DNA of 64,000 bases from Strongylocentrotus purpuratus (Eukaryota > Echinodermata > Echinoidea > Camarodonta > Strongylocentrotidae). Position 1 is the first letter of the stretch. Each line of letters opens with the position of its first letter. The notes under the pieces are model-generated. The model searched no databases. It was not told the origin of the DNA and worked only from the letters and a program-made list of their open reading frames with translations. Made by a program: the position numbers and the translations under genes. Of the stretch, positions 35,201 through 44,699 are shown in pieces. The DNA lies in the NCBI RefSeq assembly GCF_000002235.5, contig NW_022145604.1:2182339-2246338 (forward strand), given 5' to 3'.

Positions 35201-38200
35201 GAAATAGTTGTGACATGTGTACTCTAACACGGTCATGGGTTAAATCATGTTTAAGTTTGTACCAAAAATATCTGCTATACATGTAAACTGCAAAATACAG
35301 TTTAGGAGAACCATACTTTTGGTATCCATGCTAAAGGAAGTTCTTTGTAATATTATAATTCAAATAAAAAAGAAAAGAATAAAAATACACATCTTTAGAA
35401 TTTTGTTTCATGGCTGTTCTTAATGATTATCAATTTTCTATACAAACCAAACTTAAAAATCTTTGAACTATACAGATAATAATAAGATGAAAGTACCAAT
35501 ACTTACTTAAAATCCAAATACTTATTTACAGCATTTACATGTTTTCATATTGAGAGGATATTAAATCACTTGAAAGTAATAAAAACAGATTTCAACTTAC
35601 TGCACCAGCCACAGCTGCAAAGTAGCCATACAATGGATCCTGAAGAAAAGAGATGGATAGAGAACAAAATTAATAGTTTAAAATAGTTATGAGACATTAA
35701 AAGTAAACTAGACTAGAATTCATCACTACTGACGCATTACAGGATCTGCCGTTCGATCGACGAACGCTCAAAAACGAGGAGCTGTAATTCACTCTCATAT
35801 TTTACCCTTTAGATTTTGTAAACAAAATTCTGGGCTAACCATTAGATGACTTCACAGTTAAGTTTACCATGTCATACTGTGTCACAAACCTTTAGGAATT
35901 AAAAATTGCTTGATAAGTTAAGTTAAACAATACCCTACCACAGAAGGAGTAGCTACAGGAGGCGGGTAAGCACCAAAGCCCGGGGCTCCTACAGGTGGGT
36001 AAACACCAAAGCCTGATGCTCCTACTGGTGGCACAGCACCAAAGCCAGGTCCTTCTATAGAGGGGTCAGCAACAAAGCCCATTCCTTCTAAAGAGGGGTC
36101 AGCAACAAAGTCCAGTCCTTCTATAGAGGGGTCAGCAACAAAGCCCAGTCCTTCTATAGAGGGGTCAGCAACAAAGCCCAGTCCTTCTAAAGAGGGGTCA
36201 GCAACAAAGCCCAGTCCTTCTATAGAGGGGTCAGCAACAAAGCCCAGTCCTTCTATAAAGGGGTCAGCAACAAAGCCCAGTCCTTCTACAGGTTGGTAAG
36301 CATCAAAGTCTGGTGCTCCTACAGGTGGGTAAACACCAAAGCCAGGTGCTCCTACCGGTGGCACAGCACCAAAGCCCGGTGCTCCTATAGGGGGGTCAGC
36401 AACAAAGCCCTGTCCTTCTACAGGGGGGTAAGCACCAAAGCCCGGTCCTTCTACAGGTGAAGCACCACTGTCCGGAACGACTACTACTTTGGGGTGCCGA
36501 GCTGCATCGACACCAACATCCCACGCAGCTAAGCATTCCTCCATCAATTCCTCAGTCAATTTGATATACATACTGTCTTTGATGAATGTCTATCTCAGCT
36601 GATGATCTCTCTTTTAAAGTCAAACTTAAATGTGGCTCTGTCAAACTCCCGTCCTATTTTTACAATGCATCAGTAAACATGGTTGGTTTTGATATGAAAC
36701 ATCTCGTTCATGACAGGAAATTACCGCAATATTCATGAAGGAGAAATATCCTCAACAACCGGAATCAATAAGTGTGATTTTTAATTTCTGGTACGAGTTC
36801 AAATATTATCATTTCAGTTCTTTTGATTAAGCACCAGAATATTATCCTCTTTACCTTGTCGAGGTAGCTTGGTCTAGCGGACTTATCCTTCGACAGGACC
36901 TTAAAGGGATTGGGTATCTTTGCCTTAGATTTTAAACAAAATCCTGCATTTAGCTCATGCTGCAATCCTACATGTAATTATAAACCTTTTAAGTCAGTCA
37001 GGAATCCCATGACTTGTACTTGTAAGCCGATCGCCTGTCTGATTATCAAGATAATTACAATTGGAATTAAAAATGTCAAAACTGTTTGCCACACAGTTTT
37101 GTTATAACACTACAGTCTACTGGGGAAAATGAGTACCAGTATGGTAAAACAGGTCACTCAAAGATTTTACTGTTTTGAAGCACTTCATGATCATTTTGAA
37201 GCACAATTTTTTAGGGCTTCAATATTACACCATATCACAGACACTGATAACACGTAGGGCCAAGCATCTCAGATTTGTAAAACTGGAAACATTGTTAAAC
37301 AATGATTTTAAATCTCAATTTGAATCATATTTGCCATCCTTGACCCTAGTCTTGTACATGTACATGAACATTGGTAACTAGTAGGGAAAACTTCCTTGAA
37401 TACAGCAGCTGATTGGCTAAAGCTGAATGATGTAATCAATTAATAATAGCTATCTACAAATGACTGGTTCTGGATGACATATGAAGTCACTCATGATTGG
37501 TCAGTCATTTCATACAGCCTCAGTATTGTAAATCTAATTTCCTCAATTGATTTTGAAGCCTTAGCATAGTCCAATTATGGTATCAAAATAAAATTGTTTG
37601 TTCGAAAAGAGGAAGTTATTGCTAATAATTATTTAGGCCTGACTCGATGAGGCTATATTAGGTAAATAGGTACATGTACAGACCTGTCATTATTTTCTTG
37701 AAAAATTCTATCAAGGAAATTGACATTGTAATATCATATGCACATGTTCTCCACAAAGAGTGTTGGGATATGGTTTTCCTGTATGGCCCTTGTCCAAGCA
37801 ATACGGACATCAATGCTTCAAGCATAATTAAAACATTCTGCATTTCTAAAGAACAGTAATTTATTAGAATTTCCAAAACAATAATAATCATAAATATATC
37901 TTGATGTAAATGCACATTTTCTATTAAATATATTATGTGTCTAGGAACAGTTACGCCTTCTTCAACTATGAGGCTCTGAATTGCAGTGGTGTTTTTTGTA
38001 ATGATGCACCATTTTTTATGGCAGTTTACCGTGTCATATCTGAACCGGGATCTGAACTAAGTCACAAACCTAAAGGAATTCAAAATTGCTTGAAAAGTTA
38101 AACAATACCCTACCACAGAAGGAGGAGCCACAGCAGGTGGGTAAGCACCAAAGCCTGGTCCCCCTACAGGGGGGTAAGCACCAAAGCCAGGTCCTCCTAC

Positions 38201-41200
38201 AGGGGGGTAAGCACCAAAGCCAGGTCCTCCTACAGGGGGGTAAGCACCAAATCCTGGTCCCCCTACAGGGGGGTAAGCACCAAAGCCCGGTCCTCCTACA
38301 GGGGGGTAAGCAAATCCAGGTCTTCCTACAGGGGGGTAAGCACCAAAGCCTGGTGCTCCTACCAGTGGAGGTGCAGATGCTATAACAGGTGGAGCACTAC
38401 TCAAGGGAACAACCACTACTGTGGATTCCTGAGCTACATGCATATCGACAGCAGCCTTCATCATAGCATTGTGTGTCTTCATCATTCCGCTGAGCATACT
38501 ATCCATGATGAATGTCAGTCTCAATCAATCTCTGCTAATCGCTCAATCTCAACTGATGATCTCCCTTTGGAAGTCAACCTTAAAAGTGTCTCTGGATCCA
38601 CCTCCACTCCTATTTTTATTAACACAGTTGGCAACTTGGTTTCAAAATGAGCCATCTCCTTTTTACCAGGAAATGACTGAACTGTTTTAACAAGGAAATT
38701 TACATTGTTATATCACATTCATTCACATGTTCCCCCAAAAGAGCAATAGGATATCATTTTCCTGTATGGCCCTAGTCCAAGCAATACGGATATCAATGCT
38801 TCAAGTATGATTAAATCATTCTACATTTCTAATGAACAGTAATTCATTAGAATTTCCAATTAAAATAATAACACAAAACATTTCTTGCTGTAAACGCACA
38901 TTTTCTATTAAATAGATTACAGTGTCTGGGAACAGGTACGCCTTCTTCAGCTACATGTAGGTGGCTGTAAGCCGCAGTGTTTTTTTATAATGATGTAAAG
39001 TGTAATACTAATATTCTTCGCTTTTCTGTATCATATTTATAACAAATAGCTTTACACATTGGAGCTTTGTTGTGGTAGAACTTTTGCCATTCATTTTTTA
39101 AAGTACAAAGTAAAAAAATGCACCATTTTTAGGTGGCAGTTTACCGTGTTATATCTGAAACGAAGTCACAAACCTATAGGAATTCAAAATTGCTCGAAAA
39201 ATTAAACAATACCCTACCATAGAAGGAGCACCTACAGCAGAGGGGTAAGCACCAAAGCCCGGCGCTCCTACAGGTGGCACGGCACCAAAGCCCGGTACTC
39301 CTACAGGTGGCACAGCACCAAAGCCCGGTGTTCCTACAGGGGGGTAAGCACCAAAACCTGGCGCTCCTACCGGTGGAGCACTACTCCCAGGAACGACCAC
39401 TACTGTGGGTTGTCGAGCGACAGCAGCCTCCATCATAGCATTGTGTGTCTTCATCATTCCGCTGAGCATACTATCCATGATGAATTTCAGTCTCAATCAA
39501 TCTCTGCTAATCACTCAATCTCAACTGATGATCTCCCTTTGGAAGTCAACCTAAAAAGTGTCTCTGGATCCAACTCCACTCCTCTTTTTATTAACACAGT
39601 TGGTTTCAAAATGAACCATCTCCTTCTTATCAGGAAATGACGGAAATATTCTAACAAGGAAGTTTACATTGTAATATCATATCCACATGTTCACACAAAA
39701 AGCGGTGGGATATCCTTTTTCCTTATGGCCCTAGTCCAAGCAATACGGATATCAATGCTTCAAGCATGATTAAGCATTGTACATTTCTAAAACCAAATGT
39801 ACCTAGACACTAAAAAAACAAAAAAACTCGTCCATGCATTCGTCATTTCCCGACTGGACTCAGTCGCATCCCAGACTCAGAAGTGAACAAACTACGACAC
39901 ATTCAGAATACCGTAAACAGAATGATTGAACAAACCTGACGCACAGAGCACATACATGTATCACCTATCCTCCTTCGTCTTCACTGGTTACCTGTCAAAA
40001 TACAAATAGACTTCAAAGTCCTACTTCTCACATAAAAAATACTCCACGGCAAAGCCCTTTCCTATCTACATCCATATGTTCCTGCCCGCACTCTCCGATC
40101 TCAACAACAAAGTCTCCTACAAGTTCCACGCACCCATACCGGTACTCAATTCTATGGCGAAAGATCCCTAAGCTACAGGTGTATGGACCCACCCTATGGA
40201 ATAACTTACCCCTCAATGTTCGTAATGCCCCCACCGTTGATTCATTCAAATCACTTCTGAAAACATTTATGTTCATCCAATAGTCTGTTAATTATACATG
40301 TATGCTTGTTTAAGTCAAATGATGTTATTTCTTTACTATGTCCAATAAGATCTTAGCTATTCAACTATTATAATTGTGTTCATAAGTTTATACCATTTAT
40401 ACATGTATTATATCTGATTTTTTTTTTTCCAAAATTGTATATGCTATTTCTGTTTACGGTATGCATATTTAATTCTTTATATCAATCATGTAATATATTG
40501 TATAATTGATTGTTGTAAAGCGAATAGAGAATTCATTATTATGAGCTACCAGTATGTAAAAATGATTTAATTTTTCTTTTACCCAATTTCTGAGAAAATT
40601 TTTAGCGTCAAATAAGCAGGGAGGGGGAGGGGGGGGTAAAACATTAATTTGTTTTTTTTCTTTACACTCATCCCTCTCCCTTTAGCAAAACAAATACATG
40701 TAATAATGATAATAATAAATGTTGGCCAGGGGGAGGGGGGGGGGGGCATTTTCATTTTTTGTATAAAAAAGGTAAAGTTAATGTTACCATACAACGGGAA
40801 CCAAGAAGTGCTTATTAAAATTTCCAAAAAGAGAACACATTCTACTTTTTATTAACATCAAAATACCATCCTAGTTCCATTGTGGAGGTGGCTTGGTCTA
40901 GCGGACATGTTCTAACACTGGTTAGAATGACAGCCATGTCAGTGTGAATTACTTGGAACTGATTAAGTAACTCTAAGGACCCGATAATCTCATGGGATTT
41001 ACAAGAAGGGCATTTTGGGCCTGGCTTTCAAATAACTTGTAATGGCCCTCCTTCGTATACATACATTGATTTGTCCTGTTCTATTGGCTAGTGACCAGAC
41101 TACAAGAATGCCCAACCCCCCCCCCCCCCCCTCTCCCAGGTTCCCTTATTACCAATAAAGGTATGGTCTACATCCTTATGTATTAACCATGAGTGTGCTT

Positions 41201-44200
41201 TTACATTGTGATACCATATCCACCTGTTTCCCACAGAGAGCAGTGGGATAACCGTGGGATAACCGTGGGATAACCGTGGGATATCAATTTCTGTTATGGC
41301 TCTAGTCCAAGAAATCCATACAACAATGCTTCAAGCTGGTTGACCCATGGCGTAGCCAGGATTTTTTTTCGGGGGGGGGGGGGGGGTGTTGGCACCATAG
41401 TGACCAGACAAGTTTGATGGTGAAGAGTGCAAAATGAAACATAACAACGGATAGTCAACCTGTTCGAAACGTCGAGCCACTTCCGCCACCCATCCTCTCC
41501 AAGCGCTGTAGTTCTCCTTAGAACTATAAGCTAAGAAAGAAAGATAACCAACAGTCTTTTTCAAGACTACACCAACAGTCCTTCTCAGGACTACACACCC
41601 TCAAGAAAGTTTACCGAGAGTCCTTTTCAGGACTCCTCAATCCTCCCTCTCTCTCACATGGTGCACCGGGTGCACCTGCAAGCCTACTGCATAGAAAATG
41701 CACCCCCAGAAAAGAAGAAAGAAGTGAGATTCTGTAATACAGTCAAAACTTTACAGAAAGACCAGTCAAGGGAGACAGAATGGTCTTTATAGACAGGGGG
41801 CCTCTCTATGCAGGTTGTCGCTAAAGCAGGTCTGCAATTGCATTAAAATGTCAATATGCAATTTTTGTTGTGCTTGATTTAAAGGGAACCAAATCTTTCA
41901 TACTAAGTTACTTTTATTGTAAAGTTGAAGATATTTGAATAAAATCAGTGAAAATTTAAACAAAATCGGGCAAGGAATAAGGAAGTTAAAGCTTTTTGAA
42001 ATGACTAGTCACTAGAGGGCGATATTCAATTTGATGACATCATCTGTGGACAACTCTCCATGCCTTTTGTACATCAAATTTCATGTTTTTCCTTCTTTCT
42101 TGTGATTGAGGTAATCTACTCCCCTGAAAGCAAGGAATAGAATGCAAAATGATATTCTACTGCACATGTTATGAAGCCGGATCAAGAACACAAATAAATA
42201 CAAAGAAAACAAAAAATTGTGAAATTTTATGTACAAAAGGCATGGAGAGTTGTCCACAGATGATGTCATCAAATTGAATATCGCCCTCTAGTGACTAGTC
42301 ATTTCAAAAAGCTCTAAAGCTTTTTTTTTTTTTTTTTTTATAAAACCATATCACTATTAATTTCATTTCACCAAGGAAAGTCGCTCGTGGGCTTGATTTC
42401 CGAAGCCCACGCCAAAGCTATACACGAAATTGACTGGCGCAAATAATCTTTGAGATTGAAGAGCGCCATCTAAACGAAGAACCAACCAACCAACCATCTA
42501 ACTTCCTTATTCCTTGCCCGATTTTGTTCAAATTTTCACTGATTTTATTCATATCTTTTAAACTTTACTATAAGAGTAACATAGTATGAAGGATTTGGTT
42601 CCCTTTAAATCAAGCACAACAAAAATTGCATATTGACATTTTAATGCAATTGCAGACCTGCTTTAGCGACAACCTGTATAGAGAGGCCCCCTGTCTATAA
42701 AGACCATTCTGTCTCCCTTGACTGGTCTTTCTGTAAAGTTTTGACTGTATTACAGAATCTCACTTCTTTCTTCTTTTCTGGGGGTGCATTTTTCCAATTT
42801 AGTGTGTGGTGTTTTTTATGTTGTTGTCGTGGGGGGGGGGGGGGGGGGGGCGGGGGCCTATAAAGTAAGACCACCCAGCCCCCCCCCCCCCCCAGCCCCC
42901 ACCATTTGTAGGTGGCAGTTTACCATGTTATATCTGAAACGAAGTCACAAACCTATAGGTATTCAAAATTGCTCGAAAAATTAAACAATACCCTACCACA
43001 GAAGGAGTACCTACAGCAGGGGGGTAAGCACCAAAGCCCGGCGCTCCTACAGGTGGCACGGCACCAAAGCCGGTACTCCTACAGGTGGCACAGCACCAAA
43101 GCCCGGTGCTCCTACAGGGGGGTAGGCACCAAAACCAGGCGCTCCTACCGGTGGAGCACTACTCCCGGGAACGACCACTACTGTGGGTTGTTGAGCGACA
43201 GCAGCCATCATAGCTTTGTGTGTCTTCCTCATTCCGCTGAGCATACTATCCATGATGAATTTCAGTCTCAATCAATCTCTGCTAATCACTCAATCTCAAC
43301 TGATGATCTCCCTTTGGAAGTCAACCTAAAAAGTGTCTCTGGATCCAACTCCACTCCTCTTTTTATTAACACAGTTGGTTTCAAATTGAACCATCTCCTT
43401 CTTATCAGGAAATGACGGAAATATTCTAACCAGGAAATTTACATTGTAATATCATATCCACAGGTTTCACACAAAGAGTGGTGGGATATCCTTTTTCCTT
43501 ATTGCCCTAGTCCAAGCAATCCGGATATCAATACTTCAAGAGTGATTAAACTAAGCATTCTACATTTATAATGAACAGTATTTCATTAGAATTTCCAATA
43601 AAATAATGATGCAACATATTTCTTGATGCAAATGCACATCGTGTCTGGGAACAATTACATGTACAGTACGCCTACTTCAACTACGAGGCTCTTAACTGCA
43701 GTGTTTTTATTTATAATGATGTAAAGTATTACACGCTTCGCTTTCCAGTATCTTATTTATGACAAATTATAGCTTTACACATTGAAGCTTTGAAGTGCGT
43801 ACATGTACATGTAGAGTTAATCTCATGGGCTTCACAAGATGGGCACTTTGGGCCTGGCTTTCATACAACTTGCAATGGCCCTCCCTCATATACATTGGTT
43901 TGTCCTGTTCTACTGGCTGGTGACCCAACTACAAGAATGCCCCCCCCCCCCCCCCCCCCTCCAGGTGCCCTTATTACCAATATAAAGATATGGTCTACAT
44001 CCTAGAAGCATAGTATGTATTAACCATGAGTGCACTTTTAAATTGCATTGTGATACCAAATCCACCTGTTTCCCACAGAGAGCGGTGGGATAACCGTGGG
44101 ATATCAATTCCCTTTATGGCCCTAGTCCAAGAAATCCGTCCAAGAAATCCATACAATGATTCAAGCTGGTTGCCCCGTGGCATAGCCAGGATTTTTTTTT

Positions 44201-44697
44201 GGGGGGGGGGGGGGATGCTGGTACCAGACAATCTTTTATGGTGAAGCATGTAAAATGAAGCATTATATTGCTTAAATCAAGCAAAAAATTGCATTATGAC
44301 ATTTCAATTCATTGCAGACCTGATTTAGCAATAGCATGTAGATCTATAGAAAGGCAACCTGTCTATAAAGACCATTTGTCTCCCTTGAATGAAGATTACA
44401 TCGACACATAAAGGACTCAAAGCTTTTCTCATCTCCCTCGTATGGTCTTTCTGTACAGTTTTGACTGTATATTACAGTATCACTTCTTTCTTCCTTTCTG
44501 GGGTGCATTTTTCCAATTTTTGTTGTGGTGTTCTTGTTGTTGTTGTGGGGGGGGGGGGGGGCCTATAAATTAACATCACCCAGCCCCCCACATCCACACA
44601 CCCCCCCCCCCCCCCTACGGTGATAATTCCTGCATTAAGGTTTTGAGACTGTGTTTACCTGCTGAGGTGGTGCCTGACCTGGATATGGGTACGCCAT
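29202..44697 (-). CDS. SRI: Sorcin-like penta-EF-hand calcium-binding protein
   Basis: Eight coding exons join in frame to 179 residues: 44697-44659, 35639-35601, 33658-33589, 32132-32089, 31674-31527, 31069-30956, 30186-30128 and 29228-29202, all GT-AG. Exon 1 gives MAYPYPGQAPPQQ; exon 2 DPLYGYFAAVAGA, near-identical to vertebrate sorcin. EF1 is degenerate (DQQIDQKELQHCL). EF2 (DRDYSGKMGFNEF) and EF3 (DRDRSGQIDGNEL) keep Asp/Ser/Glu ligands. EF4 (YGVANQIPFDAF) and EF5 are degenerate and EF5 would serve dimerisation. The end is FITGTMSF. Sorcin is known to shuttle to membranes with calcium and to regulate ryanodine receptors and Ca pumps. Grancalcin is the nearest alternative. A T-rich acceptor (TTTATAG) precedes the ATG exon, so a 5' UTR exon lies upstream. 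Intron 1 holds four alternative N-terminal exon candidates. Confidence 0.93.
31183..31360. mobile_element. MITE, TACAGTCAAACCTG family, copy 2
   Basis: Ends are TACAGTCAAACCTGCTTTAG and GACAGGTTTCACTGTA, inverted to each other, with TAGAAAGACCACCTGTCTAC inside. About 178 bp, without coding capacity. It lies in the intron of the sorcin-like gene between exons at 31674 and 31069. Confidence 0.75.
32690..33580. repeat. GATGAGATGAGAAAA minisatellite
   Basis: About 890 bases of purine-only tandem repeats built from AGATGAGATGAGAAAA, GAAGAGAAGTGATGAAAAG and variants, arranged in longer repeated blocks. It lies in the sorcin-like intron between exons at 33658 and 32132. Long open frames (MRKKRSDEKRKDEMRKNEMR) arise only because the repeats lack stops. 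Confidence 0.95.
33838..33870. repeat. C-run, T-run, G-run hairpin
   Basis: C9, T7 and G14 in direct succession. The C and G runs can pair. Confidence 0.9.
34966..35055. repeat. Small inverted repeat
   Basis: AATATTGTATGGCTTTG and CAAAGCCATCCAATATT face each other across about 55 bases. MITE-like, intronic. Confidence 0.65.
35939..36571 (-). CDS. Alternative first exon 4 of the sorcin-like gene
   Basis: Opens MYIKLTEELMEECLAAWDVG, then VVVVP and about 15 repeats of 11-12 residues, giving 211 residues. It ends in CTGTG/GTAGGG, a phase-0 donor that fits exon DPLYGYF at 35639. Repeats are partly of PVGAPGFGAYPP type and partly a locally amplified SIEGLGFVADP type. The Met region matches the other modules (F-I-x-D-S-M), but no in-phase splice acceptor precedes it, so an alternative promoter is the best reading. 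A TATA-like TGTAAAAATAGG lies at 36664-36653, about 85-90 bases upstream of the ATG. Confidence 0.65.
38114..38506 (-). CDS. Alternative first exon 3 of the sorcin-like gene
   Basis: 131 residues starting MDSMLSGMMKTHNAMMKAAV, followed by VVVVPLSSAPPV and about seven repeats of VGGPGFGAYPP, ending PPSV before the phase-0 donor GTAGGG. The Gly/Pro/Tyr repeats resemble the N-terminal arms of sorcin, peflin and annexin A7/A11, which are flexible and membrane- or partner-binding. A TATA-like AATAAAAATAGG is present at 38622-38611. Codons of adjacent repeats are nearly identical, so amplification is recent. Confidence 0.7.
38507..38690 (-). promoter_or_regulatory. Conserved upstream block of module 3 (shared by all four modules)
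   Basis: The same sequence precedes the ATG in modules at 36571, 38506, 39478 and 43253. In transcription order it has TTAATAAAAATAGGAGTGGA (TATA-like), GATCCAGAGACACTTTTAAG, then GGGAGATCATCAGTTGAG. Conservation across the copies, at a fixed spacing of about 85-105 bases to the ATG, suggests a short core promoter and 5' UTR. Confidence 0.5.
39218..39478 (-). CDS. Alternative first exon 2 of the sorcin-like gene
   Basis: 87 residues starting MDSMLSGMMKTHNAMMEAAV, then RQPTVVVVPGSSAPPV and four repeats (VGAPGFGAYPP, VGTPGFGAVPP). It ends PSM before the phase-0 donor GTAGGG. This is the module with the fewest repeats among the three intact ones. The sequence upstream of the ATG is almost identical to that of the module at 43253. 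Confidence 0.7.
39825..40545 (+). mobile_element. Decayed LINE 3' fragment in the sorcin-like intron
   Basis: Frames give LVHAFVISRLDS, then after a break an LHWLPV-like stretch with FKVLLLT, and further GKALSYLHPYVPARTLRSQ, the usual order at the C-terminal end of CR1/L2-type reverse transcriptases. Several stops and frame changes show an old, dead copy. The end has GTAAAGCGAATAGAGAATTC followed by ATTATTA. Confidence 0.75.
41235..41283 (+). repeat. 11-bp tandem repeat GTGGGATAACC
   Basis: Four consecutive units, all but the last complete. The related copy at 44085-44105 has only one or two units. Confidence 0.9.
41698..42790. mobile_element. Foldback (long inverted repeat) element
   Basis: Left arm 41698-42090 and right arm about 42215-42790 are close inverted copies. 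The outer ends are TGCACCCCCAGAAAAGAAG and CTTTTCTGGGGGTGCA. Inner landmarks such as GACTAGTCACTAGAGGGCGA and CAACTCTCCATGCCTTTTGT appear in both. The loop is about 125 bp. The right arm is longer because of the nested insertion at 42318-42497. The outer part resembles the TACAGTCAAACCTG MITE family, and a related single arm lies at 44260-44520. Confidence 0.85.
42318..42497 (-). mobile_element. Poly(A)-tailed SINE-like insertion in the foldback arm
   Basis: The left arm has no counterpart of this block, so it is an insertion. On the minus strand it starts GGTTGGTTGGTTGGTTCTTC, has TTAGATGGCGCTCTTCAATC and GGCGTGGGCTTCGG, and ends in a run of about 19 A. CTAA flanks both sides. No tRNA-like boxes were found, so its family is unknown. 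Confidence 0.55.
42832..42893. repeat. G-run and C-run cluster
   Basis: About 19 G, then a short gap and about 15 C, followed by CAGCCCCCAC. Similar clusters lie at 43940-43958 and 44547-44614. Confidence 0.9.
42997..43253 (-). pseudogene. Alternative first exon 1 of the sorcin-like gene, frame broken
   Basis: Starts MDSMLSGMRKTHKAMMAAVA and has the same VVVVPGSSAPPV lead and repeats as the module at 39478. Near 43072 one C is missing relative to its sister copy (AAAGCCGG against AAAGCCCGG). The ATG-to-donor length is therefore 257 bases, not a multiple of three, and cannot join DPLYGYF in frame. Promoter-like DNA and the GTAGGG donor are retained. It is a decayed module or carries a sequencing error. 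Confidence 0.6.
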
Positions 44698-44699
44698 CT

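Larger units (their letters stand above)
37690..44165. repeat. Dispersed duplicated module-upstream segment (six copies)
   Basis: A ~150-300-bp segment with TGGCCCTAGTCCAAGCAATA, then CAATGCTTCAAGC, recurs near 37780, 38770, 39730, 41300, 43505 and 44120. Four copies lie upstream of the module exons. The two at about 41200 and 44040 have no exon attached and share further flanking sequence with each other. Confidence 0.8.

Noticed and set aside
36860-36890. tRNA-like A box GGTAGCTTGGTCTAGCGG, also near 40890
   Set aside because: No matching B box at the proper distance.
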